Assembly (NCBI GenBank): GCA_011371465.1
Contig: DRQL01000326.1
Coordinates: 1 to 32,845 of the forward strand
Source of the DNA: Gammaproteobacteria bacterium
GTDB taxonomy: Bacteria > Pseudomonadota > Gammaproteobacteria > DSM-19610
DNA length: 32,845 nucleotides
Reading direction: 5' to 3'
The position numbers and the translations under genes are program-made. The number at the start of each line of letters is the position of its first letter. The first letter of the stretch is position 1. Below are positions 1-11,658 of the stretch, in pieces. The notes beneath the pieces are model-generated. The model was given only the letters and a program-made list of their open reading frames with translations, searched no databases and had not been told where the DNA came from.

Positions 1-2
1 AC

Positions 3-989
3 CGCCACATGTGGAAATTCATCGAGGAAGGTGACGAGGAGGAAGCGTTCGAGGACGACCGCGATGTGCCGATGGAGGAAGTCGAGACCGAAGGCTTGCC
101 GCCGCGTCACTATCCCGAGTGGGACTACAACACCAAAACCTTTCGTCCCGACTGGGTGAGTGTCTACGAAGTCCTGCATCCACAGGGTAACCCTGCTGAC
201 ATCGACAAACTGCTGCGCAAACACAGTGCGCTGGCAAAACGCCTCAAGCAGATGCTGGAGATGCTGAAACCCCAGAACCTGGTGCGCATCCGTTACCAGG
301 AAGAAGGCAGCGAGCTGGACCTGGACGTTGCGATTCGTTCGCTGATTGACTATAAATGCGGTGCCGAGCCGGATCCGCGCATCAATATGAGCCACCGTCA
401 CGACAGCCGCGACCTGGCGGTTACCCTGTTGCTGGATCTTTCCGAGTCCGTCAACGAGATACCGGACGGCTGTGAGCAGAGTATCCTGGAACTCAGCCAG
501 GAAGCCGTTTCCCTGCTGGCCTGGGCGATCGAAAAACTGGGAGATTCCTTTGCCATTGCCGGCTTTCATTCCAACACCCGGCATGATGTCCGCTTCCTGC
601 ACTTCAAGGGATTCCGCGAGCACTGGGGAGACGAGGTAAAGGGACGGCTGGCAGCGATGGATGCCGCCTACTCCACCCGCATGGGGGCCGCCATGCGGCA
701 TGCGGCACACTACCTGGAAGCACAACAGGCCGACAAGAAACTGATGCTGATCCTGACCGACGGCGAACCGGCCGATGTCGACACCAGTGACGACCGCCTG
801 TTGATCGAGGACGCGCACAAGGCCGTGCAGGAGCTGGACCAGAAGGGCATCTATACGCACTGTATATCGCTCGATCCACGCGCCGACGAGTACGTTAGTG
901 ACATCTTCGGGAAAAGTTACACCGTCATTGACCGGGTCGAACGGTTGCCTGAAAAACTGCCGCAACTGTTCATGGCGCTGACCAGGTAG
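3..989 (+). CDS. cbbO: CbbO/NorD-like von Willebrand factor A domain protein (C-terminal part; gene begins before the window)
   Basis: ORF open to the left edge. VWA/MIDAS-like LLLDLSESVNE and LILTDGEPADVD. Nearby SQR and CbbR-like genes fit a cbb locus. The choice of CbbO over NorD is inferred. Confidence 0.7.
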   Translation, partial: RHMWKFIEEGDEEEAFEDDRDVPMEEVETEGLPPRHYPEWDYNTKTFRPDWVSVYEVLHPQGNPADIDKLLRKHSALAKRLKQMLEMLKPQNLVRIRYQEEGSELDLDVAIRSLIDYKCGAEPDPRINMSHRHDSRDLAVTLLLDLSESVNEIPDGCEQSILELSQEAVSLLAWAIEKLGDSFAIAGFHSNTRHDVRFLHFKGFREHWGDEVKGRLAAMDAAYSTRMGAAMRHAAHYLEAQQADKKLMLILTDGEPADVDTSDDRLLIEDAHKAVQELDQKGIYTHCISLDPRADEYVSDIFGKSYTVIDRVERLPEKLPQLFMALTR

Positions 990-993
990 ACCG

Positions 994-1605
994 GTGGCGG
1001 GCACCCTCGTTGATTTTATCCGCCACGGCGAACCGGTCGGCGGGCGTCGTTTTCGCGGGCATGGTGTGGATGACCCCTTAAGCGATACCGGCTGGCAACA
1101 GATGTGGGATGCCGTAGGCGATAACGTGCCCTGGTCGCAGCTGGTCTCTTCACCCATGCAGCGCTGTCACGCGTTCGCGGTAGCGCTGCAGGAGCGTTAC
1201 GGGTTGCCGGTGGAGGTTGACACGCGCTTCCGTGAAGTCGGTCTGGGTGACTGGGAAGGCCTCAGCGCCGAACAGATCATGGCGCGTGACGAAGCGGAAT
1301 ACCGGGCTTTCTACCGGGATCCGCAGCGCAACCGGCCGCGCGGTTCCGAGTCACTGGAGTCGTTCGGCGCGCGCGTTGCCGAGGCGCTCGAGTCTGTTTT
1401 CAGCGAGTACCGGGGCAGCCACGTGCTGGTCATCGCGCATGCCGGTGTGATCCGTGCGGCACTGGGGTACGTGCTGTGCTCTGAACCGGCCTCCTGGTAT
1501 CGTGCACGCATCGACAACGCGGCATTCACGCGTTTTCTGTGCGGCCGCTATGGCCGCAAGCTGGAGTTTCATAACCGGCCACGCCTGCCAGAAGGCAGCG
1601 CGTAA
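994..1605 (+). CDS. Histidine phosphatase family protein (phosphoglycerate mutase-like)
   Basis: N-terminal RHG motif (VDFIRHGEPVGG), SSPMQRCHAFA, and C-terminal VIAHAGVIRA. GTG start 4 bp after the previous stop. Confidence 0.85.
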   Translation: MAGTLVDFIRHGEPVGGRRFRGHGVDDPLSDTGWQQMWDAVGDNVPWSQLVSSPMQRCHAFAVALQERYGLPVEVDTRFREVGLGDWEGLSAEQIMARDEAEYRAFYRDPQRNRPRGSESLESFGARVAEALESVFSEYRGSHVLVIAHAGVIRAALGYVLCSEPASWYRARIDNAAFTRFLCGRYGRKLEFHNRPRLPEGSA

Positions 1606-1844
1606 CCGGGCAAACCCTCTTTTCCGACAGATTGACATGCAGCTGAGCTGACAATATTGCAGGGGCAAGACCTGTGATGCGCAGCAGGCATCGCTGAACC
1701 TGTGTCCACGTAAAGCCTCTCGGCCTGACTGCAGGTCTGGGTTATACTTTACCGCAACGTCGTTTCCTGCGCATATCCACGATGGATACGTTGTGTTCAG
1801 GCGTCGCAGATTCTGGTGGTTCGTTCCTGGAATGAGAATGCTAA

Positions 1845-3167
<1,323 letters not shown>

Positions 3168-3215
3168 CCGGGGCAGGAGTCAGGCTGCTGGCTGGTGGTG
3201 AGGTTAAGGAGTAGA

Positions 3216-3230
3216 ATAAGAACATCTTAT
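3216..3230. promoter_or_regulatory. Candidate LysR-type (T-N11-A) palindromic operator
   Basis: ATAAG-AACAT-CTTAT dyad about 32 bp upstream of the LysR ATG; contains T-N11-A (3217-3229). Confidence 0.35.
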
Positions 3231-3261
3231 CCTTTTTAGGGAGTTCATAAGGTTCAGGCCT

Positions 3262-4203
3262 ATGAATCTCACTCTTCGCCAGCTGACCATTTTCGAGGCC
3301 GTGGCGCGGCACCTGAGCTTCACCCGCGCCGCCAGTGAACTGCACCTCACCCAGCCGGCCGTTTCCATGCAGGTCCGGCAGCTGGAAGAGGGGGCGGGCC
3401 TGCCCCTGTTCGAGCAGGTGGGCAAACGGATTTTTCTCACCGAGGCGGGACAGGAGATGGAGCGGTATGCGCGCTCCATCCTGGGCACCCTGGAAGAGGC
3501 CAGCCTGGTTTTCGATGAAATGCGGGGGCTGGAGCGGGGCCGCTTGCATATTGCCGTTGCCAGTACCGCCAACTATTTCGTTCCACAGCTGCTGGCGGAG
3601 TTCTGCCGCCGTTACCCCGGGGTCCAGGTCAGCCTGGACGTCACCAACCGGGAAGGTCTGCTGCATGCCCTGTCCGACAATGACACCGACCTGGTGGTGA
3701 TGGGCAAGCCGCCGGACGACATGGACCTGGTGGCAACCATCTTCATGGAGAACCCGCTGGTGGCGATTGCGCCACCTGCACATCCGCTGTCCGGTCAGGC
3801 CAGGATCCCGCTGGAACGGTTGCAGCAGGAAACCTTCCTGGTGCGCGAAAAAGGTTCCGGTACACGTTCGGCCACGGAACGGTTTTTTGTCGAGCGCGGC
3901 CTGTCGCTGTCATCGACCATGGAGATGAGCAGTTCCGAGGCCATCAAGCAGGGTGTCGAGGCCGGCCTGGGCCTGGGCCTGTTGTCCCTGCACACACTGG
4001 AGATGGAGCTGGAACTGAAGCGGCTGGTGATCCTGGACGTGGTCGAACTTCCTATTGTGCGTAACTGGTACATCATGCACCGCAACGGTAAACGCCTGTC
4101 AGCAGTGGCACAGGGTTTCCGGGCCTTCGTGTGCGAGGAGTCGGCGCAGATGCTGAATCTGCCGACGCTCCAGCGTTTGCAGGAAAGCATCCCCGCAGGT
4201 TAG
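3262..4203 (+). CDS. cbbR: LysR-family transcriptional regulator, CbbR-like
   Basis: N-terminal wHTH LRQLTIFEAVARHLSFTRAASELHLTQPAVSMQVRQLE; LysR substrate-binding domain; genomic context with CbbO-like gene. Confidence 0.75.
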   Translation: MNLTLRQLTIFEAVARHLSFTRAASELHLTQPAVSMQVRQLEEGAGLPLFEQVGKRIFLTEAGQEMERYARSILGTLEEASLVFDEMRGLERGRLHIAVASTANYFVPQLLAEFCRRYPGVQVSLDVTNREGLLHALSDNDTDLVVMGKPPDDMDLVATIFMENPLVAIAPPAHPLSGQARIPLERLQQETFLVREKGSGTRSATERFFVERGLSLSSTMEMSSSEAIKQGVEAGLGLGLLSLHTLEMELELKRLVILDVVELPIVRNWYIMHRNGKRLSAVAQGFRAFVCEESAQMLNLPTLQRLQESIPAG

Positions 4204-4263
4204 CGCGAATTCCCGCAGGAGCGCCGGCCTTCGGCGCAATTATTCCGGCTTAACGTTGCGCTG

Positions 4264-5403
4264 TCAGGACTGTTGTCCGGGGACAAGCACCGCGCGGACT
4301 TCCTGTGCGAGGCTTTGTGCTGCGGACGGGTCTTTTGCCAGGCAGTTATAGTGTCCCATCTTGCGGCCGGGCCGCGCCTGGTGTTTCCCGTACAGGTGCA
4401 GTTTCACCTCCGGGTGCGCGAACAGCCGCTCCCAGCAGGGCGTACCCTGCTCCCACAGGTCGCCGAGCAGGTTCACCATCACTACCGGGGACAACAGTTC
4501 AGTGGAACCCGGTGGCAGTCCGCACAGGCTGCGTACCTGTTGTTCGAACTGGGATGTGAGTGCGGCATCCAGTGTGTAGTGTCCGCTGTTATGCGGGCGC
4601 GGTGCCATTTCGTTGATCAGCAGCTGCCCGTCCCGGCTCAGGAAAAATTCAACCGCCAGCACCCCGCAGTACTGCATGGCCTCAGCGAGCCTGACGGCCA
4701 TGGCTTCGGCCTGCACCTTCGTTTCCGGGCTGATGCCTGCGGGTACGCAGGTGGTATCCAGTATGCCATTGACATGCACATTCTCGCCCGGCGGGTAGAT
4801 CGCGATATCACCCCGGACGCTGCGCGCCAGGATCACCGAGAATTCCCTCGCCAGGTCGACACGTTCCTCCAGGACACAGGGTGCTTGCTGCAGTTGCAGA
4901 AAACCCTGCTCGGCGTCTGACCGGCTGTTGACGGCAAACTGGCCTTTGCCGTCGTAACCGAGCTGCGCGGTTTTCAGCAGCGCCGGCATGCGCAGTCCGT
5001 CGCAGGCCGGTTGCAGGTCGCCGCTGGCCTGGATGGCAAAGAACGGTGCGGTTGCCAGCCCCTGTTCCCGGATAAAGGTTTTTTCGAGGATGCGGTCGCG
5101 GGCAATGGCCACCGCGCGCGAACCCGGCCGGACCCGGGTGTGTGCTTCCAGGAATTCCAGCGTCTCGGCCGGTACATTTTCAAACTCGGTGGTGACGGCC
5201 GCGCAGTGTTCGGCCATGTCCTCCAGTACGGCGTGGTCGGTGTAGCCGGCCTGCAGGTGTCGGTCGGCGATTGCACCGGCCGGGCTGTCGGGGTCCGGGT
5301 CGAGCACCCATACCCGGTAACCCATGCTGTGCGCCGCCATACAGAACATGCGCCCGAGCTGGCCGCCACCCAGCACACCGAGGGTGGAGTCGGGGAAAAT
5401 CAC
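4264..5403 (-). CDS. purK: 5-(carboxyamino)imidazole ribonucleotide synthase
   Basis: ATP-grasp protein starting [34 protein letters not shown]...[15 protein letters not shown]; adjacent to purE. Confidence 0.95.
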   Translation of the reverse strand: MIFPDSTLGVLGGGQLGRMFCMAAHSMGYRVWVLDPDPDSPAGAIADRHLQAGYTDHAVLEDMAEHCAAVTTEFENVPAETLEFLEAHTRVRPGSRAVAIARDRILEKTFIREQGLATAPFFAIQASGDLQPACDGLRMPALLKTAQLGYDGKGQFAVNSRSDAEQGFLQLQQAPCVLEERVDLAREFSVILARSVRGDIAIYPPGENVHVNGILDTTCVPAGISPETKVQAEAMAVRLAEAMQYCGVLAVEFFLSRDGQLLINEMAPRPHNSGHYTLDAALTSQFEQQVRSLCGLPPGSTELLSPVVMVNLLGDLWEQGTPCWERLFAHPEVKLHLYGKHQARPGRKMGHYNCLAKDPSAAQSLAQEVRAVLVPGQQS

Positions 5404-5894
5404 GGTTGCGGGGGCAGTTCCATGTGCAGCGCTATGTCGGTCTGCGCGGAGCGGAAGTCATCGAGTCGCGCTGCCAGACCGGTATCTTCGCTCGCCAGCA
5501 GGCTGACCGCAAACAGGGCTGCATTGGCCGCGCCCGCCGTGCCGATGGCAAAGGTGGCGACCGGCACGCCTTTGGGCATCTGCACGATGGAGAGCAGGGA
5601 ATCCATGCCCTGGAGGTGACGCGAGGGAACCGGGACGCCCAGCACCGGCAGGGTGGTCTTGGCCGCCAGCATGCCCGGCAGGTGGGCCGCGCCACCCGCC
5701 CCGGCGATGATGCAGGCCAGGCCGCGCTGCCGCGCACTGGCCGCGTATTCGAACAGCAGGTCGGGTGTCCGGTGGGCCGATACCACGCGTGCCTCGAACT
5801 CCACCCCGAAGTGTTCCAGCTGTTGCGCGGCCGCCTGCATGACCTCCCAGTCGCTGTTGCTGCCCATGACCAGGCCGATTTTCCTGGGTCCCAT
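5400..5894 (-). CDS. purE: 5-(carboxyamino)imidazole ribonucleotide mutase
   Basis: [45 protein letters not shown]. Overlaps purK by 4 nt. The start was moved to the internal ATG (MGPRKIGL). Confidence 0.95.
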   Translation of the reverse strand: MGPRKIGLVMGSNSDWEVMQAAAQQLEHFGVEFEARVVSAHRTPDLLFEYAASARQRGLACIIAGAGGAAHLPGMLAAKTTLPVLGVPVPSRHLQGMDSLLSIVQMPKGVPVATFAIGTAGAANAALFAVSLLASEDTGLAARLDDFRSAQTDIALHMELPPQP

Positions 5895-5983
5895 ACCTGC
5901 CCCCGGATTTGAGGAAACGCGCATTGTACCACTGCATCGGGCGCCCGCCACCGGTACAATGCGCCCCTGCCGTGGAGATCGCT

Positions 5984-6877
5984 ATGCTGGATACACTGTA
6001 TGAATCCCGAATCGACAGCCTGCCGCTGCTGGCACGCGGCAAGGTGCGCGACATCTATGCCGTCGGCGATGAGCACCTGCTGATCGTGACCACGGACCGG
6101 CTGTCGGCGTTTGACGTGGTGCTGCCGGACCCGATCCCGGGCAAGGGGGCGGTACTGACGGCCGTTGCCAATTTCTGGTTCGAGCGGACCCGCCACCTGG
6201 TCCCGAACCACCTGGCAGAGATTCCGCTGGCCACGGTGCTGCCGGACGCGCAGGAGCGTGCCCAGGTGGAAGGGCGCGCCATTGTGGTGCATAAACTCAA
6301 AGCGTTGCCGGTCGAGGCGATTGTGCGTGGCTACCTGATTGGTTCCGGCTGGAAGGATTACCAGGCCAGCGGTGCTGTGTGCGGTATCCGGCTGCCCGCC
6401 GGGCTGCAACTGGCCGAGCAGTTGCCGGAACCCATCTATACCCCCTCCACCAAGGCCGAGGTGGGCGGGCACGACGAAAATGTCGATTTCAGCCGTACCG
6501 AGACCCTGCTGGGTGCGGATATTGCCGCACAGGTGCGGGAACTCAGCCTGACGATCTACCGCGAAGCCGCCGCCTACGCCCTGCAGCGGGGCATCATTAT
6601 CGCCGATACCAAGTTCGAATTCGGCCTGGACAAAAGCGGCGGCCTGGTTCTGATCGATGAAGTGCTGACGCCGGATTCTTCGCGTTTCTGGCCGCAATCG
6701 GATTACCGGGTGGGTATCAGTCCGCCCAGTTTCGACAAGCAGTTCGTGCGTGATTACCTGGAGACGCTGGACTGGGACAAAACCCCGCCGGGGCCGTCCC
6801 TGCCGGACCGGATTATCCGCCAGACCGCGGAAAAGTATCGGGAGGCGCTGCAGCGACTGACAGATTTTTCCGGCTAA
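5984..6877 (+). CDS. purC: Phosphoribosylaminoimidazole-succinocarboxamide synthase
   Basis: [58 protein letters not shown] synthetase signature. Start at MLDTLYESR. Confidence 0.95.
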   Translation: MLDTLYESRIDSLPLLARGKVRDIYAVGDEHLLIVTTDRLSAFDVVLPDPIPGKGAVLTAVANFWFERTRHLVPNHLAEIPLATVLPDAQERAQVEGRAIVVHKLKALPVEAIVRGYLIGSGWKDYQASGAVCGIRLPAGLQLAEQLPEPIYTPSTKAEVGGHDENVDFSRTETLLGADIAAQVRELSLTIYREAAAYALQRGIIIADTKFEFGLDKSGGLVLIDEVLTPDSSRFWPQSDYRVGISPPSFDKQFVRDYLETLDWDKTPPGPSLPDRIIRQTAEKYREALQRLTDFSG

Positions 6878-7073
6878 ATCAGACACAAACCGGCTGATCG
6901 CGGTACGGCGCCCGAATTGTGACTGAATTCATCAAATTTCCGGTGCGCCGGCCGATAAGGTTCCAGGATGCGGGATGCGGCGAACCCCGGTGCACCACGG
7001 CCCCGATTTCGCTGTCCGGTTAGCCTATACTTGTTATACCCGACTGGGGCATGCTCAACAGGAGACACAGATC

Positions 7074-7391
7074 ATGCAGATAATCACTAAAAAACTGGCC
7101 AGTTATCTTATGGTTTGCGTGCTGACCATGACCACGCTGAGCGTGCCGATGACCGCCAGTGCGAGTTCCTACGGTTACATGGCCGACAGCGAAGAGCCGA
7201 GCGGTGGCATGATGCTGGCCGATGCATTCCTGGTGCGGCCGTTCATGCTGGTCAGTACGGTAGTGACCACGGTAACCTTTATTCTCACCCTGCCATTCAG
7301 TGCGGCGGGCGGCAACACGGGGGAATCGGCGACCACGCTGGTTGCGGAACCGGCCGCGTACACCTTTACCCGACCGCTCGGCAAACTGTAA
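7074..7391 (+). CDS. Small membrane/exported protein of conserved unknown family (sometimes labelled multidrug transporter)
   Basis: N-terminal signal-like segment, then LADAFLVRPFMLVSTVVTTVTFILTLPFSAAGGN...AAYTFTRPLG. Followed by a terminator. Confidence 0.75.
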   Translation: MQIITKKLASYLMVCVLTMTTLSVPMTASASSYGYMADSEEPSGGMMLADAFLVRPFMLVSTVVTTVTFILTLPFSAAGGNTGESATTLVAEPAAYTFTRPLGKL

Positions 7392-7410
7392 CAAGCCGGC
7401 CGCGGCATGC

Positions 7411-7437
7411 AAAAAGGAGCCTGCGGGCTCCTTTTTT
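7411..7437 (+). terminator. Rho-independent terminator
   Basis: AAAAAGGAGCC-TGC-GGGCTCCTTTTTT dyad with T-run, 20 bp after the stop at 7391. Nearly symmetric, so possibly bidirectional for the convergent gene. Confidence 0.85.
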
Positions 7438-7879
7438 ATTGGGTAAACAGCAGGAAATAGCCGCTGTTGTAGAAGACATGCAGCGCGATCGGCGCCCCCA
7501 GCCGCCCGCTGCGATCCTTGAAAAACCCGAACAGCAGTGAGGGTACCAGCACCGCTGCCGCCCACAGGGGCGGGTGATGGATAAAGTGCAGTGCCGTGAA
7601 CAGCAGGCTGGTCAGGATATTGGCATGGCTGAGCGGGCCGAGTCGCCAGGGTTTCAGGTGCCGGTGGGCAAGTTCCTGGAGATAACCGCGGAAGATCACT
7701 TCTTCCACGACCGGGTAGAGCAGTGCCGGGTAGAGAAAGCGCAGTGGTTCACGCAGCGGCCAGGCGGGGTCGGGCGAGGGCTGAACCAGCAGGTAGAGCA
7801 CCCCCCAGTACAGCAGCGCTGCGCCGACGGCGGCAAAAAACAGCGGGTCTTTCCAGGAGCGGGCCTGTACAGCATTCAC
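7436..7879 (-). CDS. Short CPBP/glutamic-type intramembrane protease (MrtJ-like candidate)
   Basis: 147 aa, hydrophobic; [13 protein letters not shown] (EExxxR) and ALHFIHH, then LHVFYN: the CPBP/Abi motif set. Confidence 0.75.
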   Translation of the reverse strand: MNAVQARSWKDPLFFAAVGAALLYWGVLYLLVQPSPDPAWPLREPLRFLYPALLYPVVEEVIFRGYLQELAHRHLKPWRLGPLSHANILTSLLFTALHFIHHPPLWAAAVLVPSLLFGFFKDRSGRLGAPIALHVFYNSGYFLLFTQ

Positions 7880-7963
7880 CGGCGTATCGTACGCGATTGC
7901 CTGGCCACAGACACCCGCTGGATCAAGTACAATTGCGCACCTTACTTATACGGGAGAACGACC

Positions 7964-8350
7964 ATGTATGGATTTAGTGTGCAGGTATCCGGCGGCTTCG
8001 ACGACGCCATCCACCAGGTGACGGAAGCGCTGAAAGCCGAGGGTTTCGGTGTGTTGACGGAAATCGATGTCAAGGCAACCCTGAAGAAAAAGATCGATGT
8101 GGACCGCAAGCCGTACACCATTCTCGGTGCGTGTAACCCCAAACTCGCCAACCAGGCGCTGAATGCCGATCCGGATATCGGTTTGCTGCTGCCCTGTAAT
8201 GTCGTGGTACGTGAGGAAGACGACGGCGCGGTTACGGTGGCCTTCATGGACCCCAATGCGGTGCTGGGCCTGGTCGACCAGCCCGGTGTGGAACAGCTGG
8301 CGGGCGAAGTGCGCGCCAAACTGGAAAAGGTGCGCGACGCGCTGGCCTAG
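7964..8350 (+). CDS. DUF302 domain-containing protein
   Basis: [46 protein letters not shown]...[35 protein letters not shown] preceded by gggaga. Confidence 0.9.
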   Translation: MYGFSVQVSGGFDDAIHQVTEALKAEGFGVLTEIDVKATLKKKIDVDRKPYTILGACNPKLANQALNADPDIGLLLPCNVVVREEDDGAVTVAFMDPNAVLGLVDQPGVEQLAGEVRAKLEKVRDALA

Positions 8351-8359
8351 GTATTGCGG

Positions 8360-9229
8360 TCAGGCGGCTTTCAGCCCGGTCAGCAGTGCCGACCGGGCTT
8401 CCCCGAACTGGGCGTCGGCCTCGGCGATGACCGGCTCCATGACGTCCACGGACAGACCGGTCAGTTCCCAGGCGCCGGGTTCCAGCGGCGCTGCCTGCCG
8501 GTCGCGGCTGGTGACGCCGTGCGCCATGCAGGTGATCACGTCGGACAGATGGATAACGGCCGTCTCCAGGCGGTAGCACTCGGCCGCTGAAGGCTGGTGG
8601 TGATGGCGTGCGACTTCAATAAAGCTCTCCGGCAGTTTCCAGGCATGCATCAGTGCAGCGCCCACTTCGCCGTGATCGAAATTGAAAATTTCGCGTTCGG
8701 CAATGTGTATGGGAATCAATCGTTCACTGGAGAGGTCCAGGGCCTGCCGGGACGGTTCCGGTTGTTGCCGGTACAGTACCAGGGTTCCGACATCGTGCAG
8801 CAGTCCCATGACAAAGCAGCGCTCGGTATTTGGTGCGCGCAGGTAACGGGCGAGGATCCTGGCGACGATGCCGGTGTACAGGCTGTGTGCCCAGAACTCC
8901 TCCATATCGACCAGCCGGTTGGGGATTTTTTCAAAGGTGTGAATGGCGCTCGAACCCAGGATCAGGTCGGTCAGTTCCAGGGTGCCGACAATGGTGATGG
9001 CGCGCGAGATGGTTTCTATACGCGACGGGAAACCGTAGAACGCACTGTTCACGATCTTGAGCAGGCGCACGCTCAGTGAGGGATCCTGGCTGATAATCCG
9101 GCCAATGTCCGAGGCCGAGGTGCCCGGGTCGTTGAGCAGTTCCATGGCCCGGATGACCACGGCGGGCAGCGAAGCGACCTCAACGGTGTCGCTGATCAGC
9201 GCGCTGGCGCCGGGCGACACCGCGTTCAT
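8360..9229 (-). CDS. HDOD domain-containing signalling protein
   Basis: LPAVVIRAMELLNDPGTSASDIGRIISQDPSLSVRLLKIVNSAFYGFPSRIETISRAITIVG is a typical HDOD core. Confidence 0.9.
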   Translation of the reverse strand: MNAVSPGASALISDTVEVASLPAVVIRAMELLNDPGTSASDIGRIISQDPSLSVRLLKIVNSAFYGFPSRIETISRAITIVGTLELTDLILGSSAIHTFEKIPNRLVDMEEFWAHSLYTGIVARILARYLRAPNTERCFVMGLLHDVGTLVLYRQQPEPSRQALDLSSERLIPIHIAEREIFNFDHGEVGAALMHAWKLPESFIEVARHHHQPSAAECYRLETAVIHLSDVITCMAHGVTSRDRQAAPLEPGAWELTGLSVDVMEPVIAEADAQFGEARSALLTGLKAA

Positions 9230-9526
9230 GCCGGCGGCTTCCGGTGAACGGGTACAAGCAGCGGCGGTGTGACTTCAATGTCCATTGGCTGTCCTGGCAA
9301 ACCGGGTGGGTGCCTGAATCAGGCGGCACAATCGGTACGGTCGACTGTAAAAATACGCCGGTCTGCGAAAACTGCAAGCGCCAGGGGCGGTTCAGGCACT
9401 TGAGAGATGTTATAACAATATGATATTAAAAGGTTAATAAATTTATTGCCGGTTAATTTACAGGGTAGGCGCCGTCTGCGAAAATAGCGCCAGTTTTCAG
9501 GTTGTGAACGATTACGGAGAGTGTCG

Positions 9527-9835
9527 ATGAAAAAAGTATTTGCAAGTGCCCTGGCCAGTCTGCTGCTGGTGTCTGTCAACGTGAGCATGGCTGCCGGTGA
9601 TGCCGCGGCCGGTAAGGCGAAGTCATCCGTCTGCGCCGGTTGTCATGGTGCCGCGGGTATCAGTGCCAACCCGCTGTGGCCGAACCTGGCCGGACAGAAG
9701 GAAGGCTATATCGTCAAGCAGCTGAAGGCGTTTCGTGACGGCACCCGCTCTGACCCGATGATGTCGCCGATGGCCAAGCCGCTCAGCGATGCCGATATCG
9801 ACAACCTGGCGGCCCATTTCTCCAGCCTGAAATAA
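9527..9835 (+). CDS. Periplasmic c-type cytochrome (cytochrome c553 family)
   Basis: Signal peptide; CAGCH haem site; [48 protein letters not shown]. Confidence 0.92.
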   Translation: MKKVFASALASLLLVSVNVSMAAGDAAAGKAKSSVCAGCHGAAGISANPLWPNLAGQKEGYIVKQLKAFRDGTRSDPMMSPMAKPLSDADIDNLAAHFSSLK

Positions 9836-9863
9836 ACCCGGCTGCTGGAACCCGGTCACTGTG

Positions 9864-9888
9864 AAGCCCGGCGATGCCGGGCTTTTTT
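9864..9888 (+). terminator. Rho-independent terminator
   Basis: AAGCCCGGC-GAT-GCCGGGCTTTTTT; overlaps the last codon of the convergent ctaA. Confidence 0.85.
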
Positions 9889-10930
9889 ATGCGCTACGTA
9901 AACGATGAGTTACAAACAGCGCCACACTCAACAGGGTCAGAGCACCCCCCTGGTGGGTAACGCCGAGCGCTACCGGCACGTGCAGTAACAACGTGGAAAT
10001 GCCCAGGCTGACCTGGATGACTGCAACCAGCAGCAGCAGGTGGATACCCGTGCGCGCACTGCGCGTCTGCAGCCGGGTGCGCGCGTAGTTCCAGAAGGTG
10101 ACAATGGACACGAAGGTCAGTAGCGCCAGTACCCGGTGGTCGAATTGCACGGTGGCGATGTTTTCAAACAGATTGCGCCAGCCGGGTTGCAGCATCCAGC
10201 CGGCCGGCGGCAGCCATTGATCACCCATTTTGGGAAAGGTGTTGTAGGCCAGACCGGCCTTGAGGCCGGCCACGAAACCGCCGGAAAGGATGGTGGTCGC
10301 CACCAGTCCCAGCAGCCAGGGGGCTGCTTTCCGGGCAGCGCCCGCTGCCGGTTCCTCCGCCTGCCGGGAAAACAGCAGGCCGAACAGCAGCCACAGCAGC
10401 CAGGCGTAAATCAGGAGCGCCAGGCCCAGGTGGGCGGTAAGGCGGTACTGGCTTACGTGGGGCCGGTCGACCAGGCCGCTTTTGACCATGTACCAGCCCA
10501 GCAGACCCTGCAGGCCGCCCAGCACGAATGCAAAGGCCAGACGCGGGATCAGTCGTGCGGTCAGCATGCGCCGGAAAAGAAAGTACAGGAACGGCAGCAG
10601 AAACACCGTGCCGATGGAACGGCCCAGCACCCGGTGGCTGTATTCGTACCAGTAGATCGACTTGAAGCCGTCCAGGTCCATGCCGGCATTGATTTTCCGG
10701 TACTCGGGTGACGCCTGATACTTGTTGAATACCTCTTCCCAGGCCTGCTGGTCCAGCGGCGGCAGAATACCGAAGATCGGGTCCCACTCCACCATCGAGA
10801 GCCCGGACCCGGTGAGACGCGTGGCCCCGCCAAGGACCACCATGGCGAAGATCATGGCGCAGCACAGCAGCAGCCAGGCAGCGATCTGTCTGCGCGCGGA
10901 ATCTTCCAGCTGTGTCGGAAAGCGGTTCAT
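9887..10930 (-). CDS. ctaA: Haem A synthase (COX15/CtaA family)
   Basis: VVLGGATRLTGSGLSMVEWDPIFGILPPL; EYSHRVLGR; VQFDHRVLA; polytopic membrane protein. Confidence 0.92.
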   Translation of the reverse strand: MNRFPTQLEDSARRQIAAWLLLCCAMIFAMVVLGGATRLTGSGLSMVEWDPIFGILPPLDQQAWEEVFNKYQASPEYRKINAGMDLDGFKSIYWYEYSHRVLGRSIGTVFLLPFLYFLFRRMLTARLIPRLAFAFVLGGLQGLLGWYMVKSGLVDRPHVSQYRLTAHLGLALLIYAWLLWLLFGLLFSRQAEEPAAGAARKAAPWLLGLVATTILSGGFVAGLKAGLAYNTFPKMGDQWLPPAGWMLQPGWRNLFENIATVQFDHRVLALLTFVSIVTFWNYARTRLQTRSARTGIHLLLLVAVIQVSLGISTLLLHVPVALGVTHQGGALTLLSVALFVTHRLRSA

Positions 10931-11034
10931 ACAGGCCGGTCCGGTGGTTCAGGGACGCTTATTGTAGCGGATGTACTTGCGCTGTGCTGCCGGCTGGGAC
11001 ACCATGCACTACCCGTACCAACCCGGTGTTGTTC

Positions 11035-11544
11035 ATGTTACGTAACCTGCTGATCCTGGTCGTTGTTGCGCTGGGCTTCTGGCTCGCAGCGCAACGCCTG
11101 CTGACCGGTGAGCAGGCGCCGACGGAAACCGCAACGAACCCGCCGCCAGTGCTGGAACCCATCGTTCCGCCGCCGTCCCGGCAACCCCGCAACCTGGTCG
11201 CCGATATCAGCGTTCATACGGAACAGGAACTGGATATCCTGTTTACCCGGGTTGAGCAACTGCTGGACCGCCCGCGCAGTGAAAATGAGGCGCCGCTGGT
11301 CAGTATTGTATTGCACGGGCCGGAGGTCGCGTTCTTTGCCGTGCAGAACTACGCGAAGTACAAGGGGCTGGTCGACCGGGCCGCGAAACTGGCTGCGCTG
11401 GGGGCTGTGGACATCAGTATCTGCCAGACGCAGATGCGCAATCTCGGTATAGCCACGGACCAGGTACCGTCCTTCCTGCGCCAGGTGCCCTACGGACCCG
11501 GCGAAGTGGAGCGCCTGCTGGAAAATGGCTTTGTGTCGATGTGA
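11035..11544 (+). CDS. Membrane-anchored DsrE-family-like protein
   Basis: N-terminal hydrophobic anchor (LRNLLILVVVALGFWLAA), then VSIVLHGPEVAFFAVQNYAKYKGLVDRAAKLAALGAVDISICQTQMRNLGI, which resembles a DsrE/F fold with one Cys. Confidence 0.65.
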   Translation: MLRNLLILVVVALGFWLAAQRLLTGEQAPTETATNPPPVLEPIVPPPSRQPRNLVADISVHTEQELDILFTRVEQLLDRPRSENEAPLVSIVLHGPEVAFFAVQNYAKYKGLVDRAAKLAALGAVDISICQTQMRNLGIATDQVPSFLRQVPYGPGEVERLLENGFVSM

Positions 11545-11554
11545 CCTGGCGCTT

Positions 11555-11585
11555 TGTCGGGTTACGCTGCGCTAACCCGACCTAC
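11555..11585 (-). repeat. REP-like palindrome, copy 1
   Basis: TGTCGGGTTACGCTGCGCTAACCCGACCTAC. Confidence 0.85.
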
Positions 11586-11658
11586 AGGACACGTTCCAGG
11601 GTGCAGGTCAGCCCGGTACAACCCGGTCCGTAATTACCGGCCCGAAAGAGAATCCCCC

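Noticed and set aside
4220-4240. GCGCCGGCCTTCGGCGC hairpin between the LysR gene and purK as a terminator
   Set aside because: No T-run follows on either strand; not strong enough to call.
5432-6886. 484-aa minus-strand ORF opposite purC and out of frame with purE
   Set aside because: Shadow of two well-supported genes; high-GC frame artefact.
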